DNA of 64,000 nucleotides. Source: an uncultured Ruminococcus sp. (GTDB lineage: Bacteria; Bacillota; Clostridia; Oscillospirales; Ruminococcaceae). The stretch covers positions 124,001 through 188,000 of the forward strand of contig CAMBLM010000002.1 in assembly GCA_945868475.1 (NCBI GenBank), in the 5' to 3' direction. Position 1 is the stretch's first letter; each line of letters begins with the position of its first letter. Below, in pieces: positions 24,310 through 32,735 of this stretch. The notes beneath the pieces are model-generated. The model saw only the letters and a list, made by a program, of their open reading frames with translations. It was not told the origin of the DNA and did not search any database. Made by a program: the position numbers and the translations under genes.

Positions 24310-27027
24310 TTGAAAGAAAATAAAGCTCCGATCACTTTAAAATTCAATTTATGGACGTTTTTATACAGCAAGAGAATTTATATCTTCGCTTTTCTTATCC
24401 CTGCGGTGGCTCTCTTTATTGCTTACGCTTTTTTCGGGATATATCCGTTCGGGCAGGAATCAGTTCTTGTTCTTGACCTAAACGGGCAATATGTTTACTA
24501 CTATGAGAATCTGCGCGATGCTTTGCACGGAAACGGAAGCCTTGTAAACTCGTGGAGCAGAAACCTTTCGGGCGAAACGATAGGCATTTTCGCTTACTAT
24601 CTCGCCAGTCCGTTCATGCTCATCGTTATGCTGCTGCCGAGGTCGATAATGACGGCTTCGATACTCATTATGCAGCTTTGCAAGGTCGGCACGGCGAGCG
24701 TTACGATGTGCCATTTTCTCGGCAATCACAAGAAAATGAGCGGCAGCACTTCGCTCATTTTCAGTGTTATATACTCGCTTATGGCGTATATGATAGTACA
24801 GCTCATGGATCCGATGTGGCTGGACGGACTTATCTACCTGCCGCTGATATGCAAGGGCATCGACAAGCTCGTTGATGAGAAAAAATGGCTTTATCTCGTT
24901 ATTCCGCTGACTCTGATGTTCATTGCGAACTTCTACATCGGCTGGATGATCGCGATCTTCTGCATAATTTATTTTCTGGCGTATTTTTTCTTCATTTCCG
25001 ATTCGGCTGCACCGTTCAAGTTCACGAACTTTATTTACAGCGGCTCGCTTTTCGCCTGCTCGGGACTTCTTTCGGCGATATGCTCGGCATGGCTGCTCAT
25101 TCCGCTTTACTACTCGTTAAAGCTTGGCAAGTTTGAATTCTCAACGCCTAATTTTGAGATGAAAACGCAGTTCGACTTCGCTGATTTCTTCGTTGACCTG
25201 CTCCCGAATGTTTATGACACCTGCCGACCCGAGGGTTCGCCCGTTGTTTACTGCGGCGTTCTGACGATACTTCTTGTGCCGCTTTTCTTCCTCAACACGA
25301 ATATCAAGCTTCGCAAAAAGATAGGCTGCGGCTTGCTCACGCTTGTGCTTATCCTTTCGATGTATATGTCAACGATAGATATCGTCTGGCACGGATTTCA
25401 GGTTCCGAACTGGCTGCCCTACCGATATTCGTTTATGTGCAGCTTTATGTTCATCTTTATGGCTGCGCAGGCTTTCGAGCGCATTGAGGGCATCACCGCA
25501 AAAGAGATCGGCGGAATGTTCTTCGTGCTTGCGGCGTATGTTCTTTACGTTGACAAGCAGGGCCTGGAAAAAGTCACGCTCCTTGCGACGGTATGGTTCA
25601 CGATCGGCTTCGGTGCGCTTTACGCTCTGCTCGTATACCTTTACAAAAAGCACTACAATATAAAACCTGTGCCTGTCGTGATGCTCATTTTTGTCATCGG
25701 CGAGCTTATCACAAGCACGGCTTACACGCTCTTTAAAATTGACGATGACGTTGTTTACTCCAAAAATTCTTCGTATAACCGCTATATCACCCTCGGACGA
25801 AATACCGTCAGCAAGATCTACGATATGGACGAAGACCACGTTTACCGCATTGAATCGAACTACCACAGGACCGTAAATGACGCAATGGCGTTCGGATCGT
25901 TCGGCGTTTCGCACTCAAGCTCGACCCTTAATTCCGGTCCTATCGAGATGCTCCACAAGCTTGGCTTCTCCTACGGCGGACATTATATAAAGTACAAAGG
26001 CTCGACTTACCTCACAGATTCGCTCCTCGGCATAAGATACGTTATGGAAAAAGGCTCTGCAAAGCCTGATGAGGACGGCAATATCACCGTTGCCGAGAAC
26101 AAGCATTATGACAAAATGGTGCTTGCAAACGGCGACAACACCGATATTTTCTATGTTTACGAGAATCCTAACGCGCTTCCGATAGCTTTTATGGCAAGCA
26201 ATGATATCCTTGACGTATCATTGGAGGGCGATAACCCGTTTATCTGCCAGAATGCGCTTTTCTCCTCGCTTTGCACCGACACAAAGGCAGAGTATTTCAA
26301 GCAGGTCGATATTGACCGTGTTGTCCCCGAAAATGCAAAGCCGTCCACATACGGCACGCACACGAAGTATGTTCCGCGCATTGAGGGTGAAAATTCACAC
26401 ATCGAGTTTATCCTCACTGCTCCGACCGAGGATATGATGTACCTCTACTTCCCGTCGAGCTATGAGCGAAAGATAAACCTTTGGCTCAACGGTGATTTCG
26501 TTGACTATTATTTTGAGGGCGGAAACGAAGTTATACAGCCGCTCGGACGCTTCTCCGAGGGCGAAGAGCTTTCCGTCATTGCGACTATAACCGAGGAAAA
26601 GAACGAGGTATTTTTCGCAGACGAGTATTTCTATTACCTTGACGAAGAAGCATTCCAACGCTCGGTCGAGGAGCTTAAACAGCATCCGCTCGAGATAGAA
26701 AGCTTCAAGGAAAATCACATCAAGGGAACTGTAAATGCCGACAAGGACGGAATTCTTTTCACGACAATTTCGTATGAACCCGGCTGGACGATAAAGGTAG
26801 ACGGCGTAAAGACCGAGCCTGTCGAGCTTGTGGACGCACTGATAGGAATTCCCGTTTCCGCAGGCGAGCATACCATTGAAATGAGCTTCTTCCCCAAGGG
26901 AATGACAATAGGAATCATAATCAGCATGGGTGGCGTTCTTATCGTTATAACTGCTGTTGTTCTCACAAAGCGAAGCAAAAAGGAAAAAACGCTCCTCGAC
27001 AGACTTTATGAAGAGGGCAATGACTAA
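24310..27027 (+). CDS. yfhO: YfhO family membrane glycosyltransferase-like protein
   Basis: This 905-residue protein is of the YfhO family, which in Gram-positive bacteria helps attach sugars to lipoteichoic acid or other wall polymers. The N-terminal half is polytopic, starting with FAFLIPAVALFIAYAFFG, followed by the family loop VLVLDLNGQYVYYYENLRD (about 50-70), with a dozen or so hydrophobic segments to about residue 520. Then comes a large extracytoplasmic domain and one C-terminal membrane helix (near 870-892). The start is revised to TTG 24310, nine bases after AAAGGA; the track start overlaps the promoter. A flippase gene follows after element R5, consistent with surface-polymer work. 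Confidence 0.85.
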   Translation: MKENKAPITLKFNLWTFLYSKRIYIFAFLIPAVALFIAYAFFGIYPFGQESVLVLDLNGQYVYYYENLRDALHGNGSLVNSWSRNLSGETIGIFAYYLASPFMLIVMLLPRSIMTASILIMQLCKVGTASVTMCHFLGNHKKMSGSTSLIFSVIYSLMAYMIVQLMDPMWLDGLIYLPLICKGIDKLVDEKKWLYLVIPLTLMFIANFYIGWMIAIFCIIYFLAYFFFISDSAAPFKFTNFIYSGSLFACSGLLSAICSAWLLIPLYYSLKLGKFEFSTPNFEMKTQFDFADFFVDLLPNVYDTCRPEGSPVVYCGVLTILLVPLFFLNTNIKLRKKIGCGLLTLVLILSMYMSTIDIVWHGFQVPNWLPYRYSFMCSFMFIFMAAQAFERIEGITAKEIGGMFFVLAAYVLYVDKQGLEKVTLLATVWFTIGFGALYALLVYLYKKHYNIKPVPVVMLIFVIGELITSTAYTLFKIDDDVVYSKNSSYNRYITLGRNTVSKIYDMDEDHVYRIESNYHRTVNDAMAFGSFGVSHSSSTLNSGPIEMLHKLGFSYGGHYIKYKGSTYLTDSLLGIRYVMEKGSAKPDEDGNITVAENKHYDKMVLANGDNTDIFYVYENPNALPIAFMASNDILDVSLEGDNPFICQNALFSSLCTDTKAEYFKQVDIDRVVPENAKPSTYGTHTKYVPRIEGENSHIEFILTAPTEDMMYLYFPSSYERKINLWLNGDFVDYYFEGGNEVIQPLGRFSEGEELSVIATITEEKNEVFFADEYFYYLDEEAFQRSVEELKQHPLEIESFKENHIKGTVNADKDGILFTTISYEPGWTIKVDGVKTEPVELVDALIGIPVSAGEHTIEMSFFPKGMTIGIIISMGGVLIVITAVVLTKRSKKEKTLLDRLYEEGND

Positions 27028-27254
27028 TAATAATGCGTAATTCGTAATTTTTAGTTGACGCAGACCTGTTTTCATTGAAAACAGGTCTGCGTTTTTATTT
27101 TATAACACTTTACAGCGTTGGACGGGTGACTGACCTCTTCAGATAATTGGATAACGGTCGAATATAGAACTCGCCCCTACGAGATGCAGGACTTTCACAA
27201 CAAATGATCGGAACAAAAATAATTCCGAATTCCTAATTCCGAATTCCGCATTAA
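27028..27254. repeat. Nested palindromic gene-end element R5
   Basis: AT arm AATGCGTAATTCGTAATT lies just after the yfhO stop. There follow a hairpin GACGCAGACCTGTTTTCA/TGAAAACAGGTCTGCGTTTTT, a decayed GC block (GTCGAATATAGAACTCGCCCCTACG), and arm AATTCCGAATTCCTAATTCCGAATTCCGCATT. The left GC block is missing. It lies between codirectional genes. Confidence 0.75.
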
Positions 27255-27299
27255 TTTCCTGCATATATTTATACAAAAAACGGACGAAAGGGACTTGCT

Positions 27300-28976
27300 A
27301 TGAAAAAATCACACAAACAGGACTTTTTGGGCGGTTCGCTTATCCTCATAGCTTCGGCGGCGGTTTCAAAGGTCATCGGTGCAATATTCCGCATACCGCT
27401 TGCAAATCTCCTCGGCGGCGAGGGTATGGGGTATTTCTCGGCGGCTTACGGCATTTTTATGACGGTCTATGCCGTTTCGGTAACCGGTCTGCCGATCGCG
27501 GCGGCGAAGCTTACCGCCGAGCGGCTCGCAAACTCGGACAAGGACGGTTCTGCAAACGTCCGAAGCACGGCTCTTGCGCTTTGTGCTTTATGCGGAGCGG
27601 TGTTTACTTTGCTCACGCTCCTGCTTGCATATCCTTTTTGCGCGTATCTGAGTAAAAGTTCCCTATCTGTAATCGCTGTTGCGGCTATTGCGCCGTCCAT
27701 TCTTTTCAGCTGTATTACGGCGGTTTTCCGCGGATGTGCGGAGGGGCGGCGGAATATGTACCCCACCGCCGTTTCGCAGGTCATAGAGGCGGCTGTGAAG
27801 CTTTTATCGGGGCTTGCGCTTTGCTATGCTGTGCTGAATATGCCGCGCTCGTTTTTTGTTTTGGCAGAGGTTTTAATCAAGCGCGTTCTGCCTTTTGAAG
27901 ATATACAAAGTGCTTCTGCCGATGATCTTGTGATGCCTTTGGCGGCAGCGGCGGCTGTTCTCGGTGTAACGCTTTCTTCGGCGGCGGGACTTTTATATAT
28001 GATACTGCGCGATGCTTTCTGCAAGGAGGAAAAGCTTCGCTCTGCACCGACTCTCTCGACTGCGCGTGAACTTGCGGTGATAATGATACCCGTTGCTTTG
28101 GGTTCGCTGATAACGAATCTGACTTCGCTCATCGACCTTGCGACGATAATTTCCTGCTTAAAAAAGGCTGTCGAAGCAAAGCCGCAGCTTTTTTTGTCGA
28201 TGCTGGATGGAATTTCGCCCGAAGCGATGCCGAATTTCATTTTCGGCTGCTTTTCGGGACTTGCGGTAACGGTTTTCAACCTTATCCCGTCGTTCACGAA
28301 TATGTTCGGAAAGGGTGCAGTGCCGTTCGTAGCGGAGGGTTTTGCCAAAAAGGACAAAACGCTGATAGAGCAGGCTGTGATGCGTGTTTTTTTCACGGCA
28401 GGTTTTATTGCTGTCCCTGCAGGGCTTGGCATCTCGGCACTTGCACCGCAGATACTGACGCTGCTGTTCCCCTCGCGGAGGCTTGAAGCGTTCATGGCTG
28501 CGCCCTCGCTTCGTCTGCTCGGGTTCGGAGTGATATTTCTGTCGGTTTCGTCTGTGCTTTTCGCAGTGTTCCAGGCGGCAGGGAAAGGCGATGTTCCCGT
28601 CAAGATAATGAGTGTCGGAGTTGCGGTAAAGCTTATCCTTAACCTCGCGCTGATACCTATACCCGAAATAAACGCTTCGGGTGCGGCGATATCGACCGAT
28701 ATCTGCTATCTGCTGATAATGATCTTATCCGTTAAAGCGGTATCAAGGCTTGCGGAGATACCCCTCAGGAAGTTTTTTTCACTGCTTGCAAAGCTTGCTT
28801 TCTGCGGAGTTTTATGCGCTTCGGCGGCGGTCTTATCGCAGAATTTTTTGCAGAATTTATGGGATCCTCCGCTAACGCTGTTTATTTCAGTGCCGATCGG
28901 GGTAATATTTTACATAATAAGCACACATTTAACGGGGATTTTGACCAAAACTACGTTAAAAATGCTGATTTGCTGA
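27300..28976 (+). CDS. MOP-superfamily flippase (SpoVB/MurJ-like)
   Basis: This 558-residue polytopic protein has about 14 membrane helices, beginning GGSLILIASAAVSKVIGAIFRIPLANLLGGEGMGYFSAAYGI, the characteristic start of the Firmicutes SpoVB/oligosaccharide flippase group. These proteins move undecaprenyl-linked precursors across the membrane. Whether this one serves lipid II (MurJ role), the spore cortex or another polymer is not decidable. The AAAGGGA ribosome site gives ATG 27300. It follows yfhO on the same strand. Confidence 0.82.
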   Translation: MKKSHKQDFLGGSLILIASAAVSKVIGAIFRIPLANLLGGEGMGYFSAAYGIFMTVYAVSVTGLPIAAAKLTAERLANSDKDGSANVRSTALALCALCGAVFTLLTLLLAYPFCAYLSKSSLSVIAVAAIAPSILFSCITAVFRGCAEGRRNMYPTAVSQVIEAAVKLLSGLALCYAVLNMPRSFFVLAEVLIKRVLPFEDIQSASADDLVMPLAAAAAVLGVTLSSAAGLLYMILRDAFCKEEKLRSAPTLSTARELAVIMIPVALGSLITNLTSLIDLATIISCLKKAVEAKPQLFLSMLDGISPEAMPNFIFGCFSGLAVTVFNLIPSFTNMFGKGAVPFVAEGFAKKDKTLIEQAVMRVFFTAGFIAVPAGLGISALAPQILTLLFPSRRLEAFMAAPSLRLLGFGVIFLSVSSVLFAVFQAAGKGDVPVKIMSVGVAVKLILNLALIPIPEINASGAAISTDICYLLIMILSVKAVSRLAEIPLRKFFSLLAKLAFCGVLCASAAVLSQNFLQNLWDPPLTLFISVPIGVIFYIISTHLTGILTKTTLKMLIC

Positions 28977-28994
28977 AGAAATTTAAAAAAACTC

Positions 28995-29023
28995 TTGAAA
29001 AAATCATAATAATAGGTTAATAT
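28995..29023 (+). promoter_or_regulatory. Promoter of mazG-hup-rqcP
   Basis: TTGAAA, 17 bp, TAATAT, about 50 bp before mazG. Confidence 0.6.
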
Positions 29024-29075
29024 ATTATATGTAACTGAATGCGGCTATACCTTGATCGAAAGGATATCGAACGAT

Positions 29076-29861
29076 ATGGATTTTGAATTCAAAAAAAGAT
29101 ATGATATCAATGATATGCTAAAAATTATGGCGATCCTCCGTTCCGAAAACGGCTGCCCTTGGGATAAGGAGCAGGATCACCATTCGATACGCAAGGACTT
29201 CATCGAAGAAGTATATGAAGCCGTTGAAGCTATCGACCTTGAAGATACGGAACTGCTCCGCGAAGAGCTTGGCGATGTTCTTTTGCAGGTCGTTTTCCAT
29301 TCGAGAATAGAAGAGGAAAAAGGCAGCTTTGATTTCGGCGACGTTGTGAACGAGGTCTGTCAGAAGCTCGTTATCCGTCACCCACACGTTTTCGGCACTG
29401 TTACCGTCAAGGACAGCACAGAGGTGCTTTCCAACTGGAATGATATAAAGCAGGAAACAAAGGGTCAGGAAACCTACACAGACACGCTCAGAAGCGTTTG
29501 CAGCACACTTCCTGCTCTTATGAGGGCGCAGAAGCTCGGAACAAGGGCAAAGCGCGCAGGTATGGACTTCGCAGGCGTGAACGAAGCGATCAAAGCTCTT
29601 GAAAGCGAGATCGCAGAGCTTAAAGCTGCGATCGCAGATGGAACTAACATCGAAGAAGAAATGGGCGACGTCCTTTTCTCGGCGGTGAATGTTTCAAGGC
29701 TCCTTAAAGTCGATGCGGAAGAGGCACTCACAAGATCTTCGGATAAATTCGTTGACCGATTTGCAAAAACCGAGGAATTAACAAGATGTGACGGGGCAGA
29801 TATGCGCTCCCTGAACATAGATCAGCTTGACGCTTATTGGCAGAAAGCAAAAAAACAATAA
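29076..29861 (+). CDS. mazG: Nucleoside triphosphate pyrophosphohydrolase MazG
   Basis: MazG removes pyrophosphate from (often damaged) nucleoside triphosphates. The 261-residue protein has two tandem MazG domains. The first has CPWDKEQDHHSIRKDFIEEVYEAVEAI and the metal-binding ELGDVLLQVVFH (about 70-81). The second has IEEEMGDVLFSAVNVSRLLKVDAEEAL (about 193-219). ATG 29076 is chosen over the upstream TTG; AAAGGA lies 11 bases away. hup and rqcP follow, an arrangement common in Firmicutes. Confidence 0.93.
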   Translation: MDFEFKKRYDINDMLKIMAILRSENGCPWDKEQDHHSIRKDFIEEVYEAVEAIDLEDTELLREELGDVLLQVVFHSRIEEEKGSFDFGDVVNEVCQKLVIRHPHVFGTVTVKDSTEVLSNWNDIKQETKGQETYTDTLRSVCSTLPALMRAQKLGTRAKRAGMDFAGVNEAIKALESEIAELKAAIADGTNIEEEMGDVLFSAVNVSRLLKVDAEEALTRSSDKFVDRFAKTEELTRCDGADMRSLNIDQLDAYWQKAKKQ

Positions 29862-29903
29862 TAATGGCGATCTCGCCACAAAAATTTATGGAGGTATAAT
29901 GTT

Positions 29904-30179
29904 ATGACAAAGGCAGATTTAATCAATGCTATTGCTGAAAAGGCAGAATTTTCTAAGAAGGATTCCGAGAAGGCTCTTAACGCAGTGATCTCTTCTATCA
30001 CAGACGCACTCGTTTCCGGCGACAAGGTTCAGATCGTTGGCTTCGGTACATTTGAAGTTCGTCAGAGAGATGCTAAGGAAGCAATCAACCCAAGAACAAA
30101 GGAAAAGATCCAGATCCCTGCAAAGAAAGCTCCTGCATTCAAGGCAGGCAAGGCTCTCAAGGACGTTGTAAACAAGTAA
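29904..30179 (+). CDS. hup: HU family DNA-binding protein
   Basis: HU is an abundant histone-like dimer that bends DNA. The 91-residue product matches throughout: MTKADLINAIAEKAEFSKKDSEKALNA at the N-terminus, the VGFGTFEVRQR beta-arm start (about 46-56), NPRTKEKIQIPAKKAPAFKAG, and a short C-terminal helix. GGAGG lies eight bases before the ATG. It sits between mazG and rqcP, and a terminator hairpin follows. Confidence 0.96.
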   Translation: MTKADLINAIAEKAEFSKKDSEKALNAVISSITDALVSGDKVQIVGFGTFEVRQRDAKEAINPRTKEKIQIPAKKAPAFKAGKALKDVVNK

Positions 30180-30202
30180 TTATTTGTTTATCTGTACTTT
30201 TC

Positions 30203-30237
30203 GGCAGCTGCTCAAGGGGGCGGCTGCCTTTTGCTTT
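30203..30237 (+). terminator. Terminator after hup
   Basis: GGCAGCTG..CGGCTGCC followed by TTTTGCTTT. It should give extra short hup transcripts relative to the downstream rqcP gene. Confidence 0.7.
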
Positions 30238-30254
30238 AAAAAGGAGGAAAAATT

Positions 30255-30500
30255 ATGAGGCTTGACAAATATCTTAAAGTAACAAGACTTATAAAGCGCA
30301 GAACGGTGGCAAACGAAGCCTGCGATGCCGATAAGATCGTTGTAAACGGAAAGGCAGCCCGTGCCTCCTACGACGTAAAGGTCGGCGATATAATCGAGAT
30401 AAATATGGGACAGAAGCCTCTCAAGGTAAAAGTCCTGAACGTTACCGAATATGCAACAAAGGAAAACGCAGCTGATAACTACGTTGTTGTGGAGGGCTGA
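30255..30500 (+). CDS. rqcP: S4-domain RNA-binding protein RqcP (YabO)
   Basis: RqcP is an S4-domain protein that works with RqcH on the 50S subunit in ribosome-associated quality control (C-terminal alanine tailing). The 81-residue product is little more than one S4 domain: MRLDKYLKVTRLIKRRTVANEACDADKIVVNGKAARASYDVKVGDIIEI. AAGGAGG precedes the ATG. It shares the window with smpB-ssrA, the other main ribosome rescue path, though they are 10 kb apart. A small gene follows three bases after its stop. Confidence 0.9.
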   Translation: MRLDKYLKVTRLIKRRTVANEACDADKIVVNGKAARASYDVKVGDIIEINMGQKPLKVKVLNVTEYATKENAADNYVVVEG

Positions 30501-30503
30501 TAA

Positions 30504-30671
30504 ATGGAGTACCGCTACAAGGTCGGCATGATCGACGGCGACTATGCACATCTCTACCGTATTGATGACGGCAGCAATGATGAAATAACAGTTGCAATGG
30601 CACTCCTGCCCGAAGAGATAACAGAGGGCTGTGAGCTGCTTTGGAAAGATTTACAATACAGCATTATGTAA
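30504..30671 (+). CDS. Small protein of 55 aa (DUF3006-like)
   Basis: This is below the length cut of the ORF track. The ATG lies three bases after the rqcP stop, with GGAGGG overlapping the end of rqcP. The product is acidic with an opening VGMIDGDYAHLYRIDDG and a later LPEEITEGCELLW. That layout, a GDYA strand pair then LPxxxxEG, resembles the DUF3006 small beta-barrel. The function is unknown. Translational coupling to rqcP is likely. The stop merges with element R6. Confidence 0.65.
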   Translation: MEYRYKVGMIDGDYAHLYRIDDGSNDEITVAMALLPEEITEGCELLWKDLQYSIM

Positions 30672-30838
30672 AATTCGGAATTCGGAATGCGGAATTCGGA
30701 ATTAGCTTCGCTGTTCCATTAGAAATAAGATATTATAGAAAAAGGTGCAGTCATGTTTATTCATGATTGCACCTTTTTTCTGATATCAAATGGAATTATA
30801 ATAATTCCGCATTCCGAATTCCTAATTCCGAATTTATC
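30669..30838. repeat. Nested palindromic gene-end element R6
   Basis: Left arm AATTCGGAATTCGGAATGCGGAATTCGGAATTAG follows the small gene's stop. The centre AAAAAGGTGCAGTCATG../..CATGATTGCACCTTTTTT is a bidirectional terminator. Right arm AATTCCGCATTCCGAATTCCTAATTCCGAATTTATC ends at the citrate synthase stop. The GC blocks are missing, as in R1. Confidence 0.8.
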
Positions 30839-32209
30839 TTATTCTCTGTCCTCAAACTCAACGTATTCCTGCTTTTCGTGAACAGCCTTATATGCAGGAC
30901 GGATTATCTTGTTCGCGTTGACAAGCTCTTCCATACGGTGAGCTGACCAGCCTGCTATTCTTGCGATAGCAAAGAGCGGTGTGTAGAGTTCGCGCGGAAG
31001 GTCGAGCATTGTATATGCAAAACCGCTGTAGAAGTCAACGTTCGCCGAAACGCCCTTATAGATCTTTCGCTCGTCTGCGATGACCTGCGGAGCAAGACGT
31101 TCGATTGAGTTATAGAGTTTGAATTCTTTCTCTCTGCCCTTGGCTTTGGAGAGCTTTTCCACTGCCTGACGGAGGAGGTTCGCTCTCGGGTCGGAGATGG
31201 AATAAACTGCGTGACCCATACCGTAGATAAGTCCCGAGCGGTCGAAGCCCTCTTTATGAAGAAGCTTAACGAGGTAGTTCTTTATTTCGTCCTCGTCTTC
31301 CCAGTCGCTGATATGGTTCTTCATATCGTCGAACATCATTGAAACCTTGATATTCGCACCGCCGTGCTTAGGTCCTTTAAGTGAAGCGAGTGCTGCGGAG
31401 ATAGCGGAATAGGTATCTGTTCCCGATGAAGTTACGACGTGAGTTGTAAATGTAGAGTTATTACCGCCGCCGTGTTCAGCGTGGAGGACAAGTGCAAGGT
31501 CGAGGATAGACGCTTCAAGCTCGGTGAAGCTGCTGTCGGGACGGAGCATATGGAGGATATTTTCCGCGGTCGAATACTCTGCGACAGGCTGGTGGATAAA
31601 GAAGCTTCCGCCGTCGATATAGTAATTCTTTGCGTGGTAGCTGTAAACAGTGATGAGCGGCAGGAGCGAGATGAGTTCCATCGACTGGCGCATAACGTTT
31701 GGCAGCGAGAGGTCGTTCGGCGAGTCATCATAAGAATAAAGTGTGAGTATCCCTCTCGAAATGCCGTTCATGATATCTTCGCTCGGAGATTTCATAATGA
31801 TATCGCGGACGAAAGTAGTCGGAAGTCTGCGGTAATCCGCAAGGATACGCTTAAATTTTTCAAGCTGCTGCTCGTTCGGAAGCTCGCCGAGGAGAAGCAG
31901 GTAAGTTATTTCTTCAAAACCGAAGCGGCGTTTGCCGATAAAGCCGTTTACGAGGTCATTTATGTTATAGCCGCGGTAGTAAAGCTCGCCCTCACAGGGA
32001 ACGCTTTTGCCGTCAACGATCTTGGAAGAGATTATCTCGGAGATCTCGGTCAGTCCTGCGAGTACGCCCTTGCCGTTGATGTCGCGTAGTCCGCGCTTAA
32101 CGTCATATTTCGTATAAAGCTCGGGGTCAATGTTTCCGTTCTTTTTGCAGATCTCTGTAAGCTCGATAATTTCAGGAGTGACCTTTGCGAAGTTGTAGTT
32201 TGAAGCCAT
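30839..32209 (-). CDS. gltA: Citrate synthase
   Basis: This enzyme joins acetyl-CoA and oxaloacetate to citrate, providing 2-oxoglutarate for glutamate synthesis in anaerobes with a partial TCA cycle. The 456-residue product has the catalytic histidines in HAEHGGGNNST (about 246) and GPKHGGAN (about 282), and the GMGHAVYSISDPRA substrate loop (about 335). It is a long, type-I-like variant with an extended N-terminus (IIELTEICKKNGNIDPELY), as in many Clostridia. No aconitase or isocitrate dehydrogenase gene is adjacent. Confidence 0.92.
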   Translation of the reverse strand: MASNYNFAKVTPEIIELTEICKKNGNIDPELYTKYDVKRGLRDINGKGVLAGLTEISEIISSKIVDGKSVPCEGELYYRGYNINDLVNGFIGKRRFGFEEITYLLLLGELPNEQQLEKFKRILADYRRLPTTFVRDIIMKSPSEDIMNGISRGILTLYSYDDSPNDLSLPNVMRQSMELISLLPLITVYSYHAKNYYIDGGSFFIHQPVAEYSTAENILHMLRPDSSFTELEASILDLALVLHAEHGGGNNSTFTTHVVTSSGTDTYSAISAALASLKGPKHGGANIKVSMMFDDMKNHISDWEDEDEIKNYLVKLLHKEGFDRSGLIYGMGHAVYSISDPRANLLRQAVEKLSKAKGREKEFKLYNSIERLAPQVIADERKIYKGVSANVDFYSGFAYTMLDLPRELYTPLFAIARIAGWSAHRMEELVNANKIIRPAYKAVHEKQEYVEFEDRE

Positions 32210-32355
32210 TTAAGCATCTTTCCTTTCATAAAAAATTCGTTCATTCAAATCTATGATAAAATTTTAACATACTTTTTGAATATTTTCAAGTACAGCAGCG
32301 AAATTTTCATCATATTATCAGAAAAGTATTTACAAAAACAATAAACTGCAAAATA

Positions 32356-32658
32356 TTATGCAAAAAGCAAATAACCGACAATGACCACCGCGAGAGCAAG
32401 CTGGCAGGCGATGATAAGCGGGATACCGACCATAAAACGCTTCTGCTTGGTTTTATGGCGGAACTTTTTCATTGAGATGTACATTCCTACCGAGCCGCCT
32501 ATGAGGGAAACAAAAAACAGCGTTGGCTCGGAGATGCGGCGTTTACCGTTTTCAGCTTTTCTTTTATCAGAAAAAGCCATTGCAAAGCCGATGATGTTTA
32601 TTATAACAAAATATGCTGCAATGCTCGCTGCGATAGGGTGTTGCTTTAAAATATCCAT
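32356..32658 (-). CDS. DUF1294 membrane protein
   Basis: A 100-residue protein with three hydrophobic segments (about 10-30, 45-62 and 76-98) and the DUF1294 pattern: AFSDKRKAENGKRRISEPTLFFVSLIGGSVGMYISMKKFRHKTKQKRF. In other bacteria the domain is found alone or fused to cold-shock domains; its function is unknown. It is a single gene downstream of the chemoreceptor on the same strand. Confidence 0.85.
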   Translation of the reverse strand: MDILKQHPIAASIAAYFVIINIIGFAMAFSDKRKAENGKRRISEPTLFFVSLIGGSVGMYISMKKFRHKTKQKRFMVGIPLIIACQLALAVVIVGYLLFA

Positions 32659-32735
32659 AGATTCTCCTGTAAAAAAATCTTCGCAAAGGCGTTTTTCGTC
32701 TTTGCGAAGATATATAAGTTTACTGAAAACGCGGC

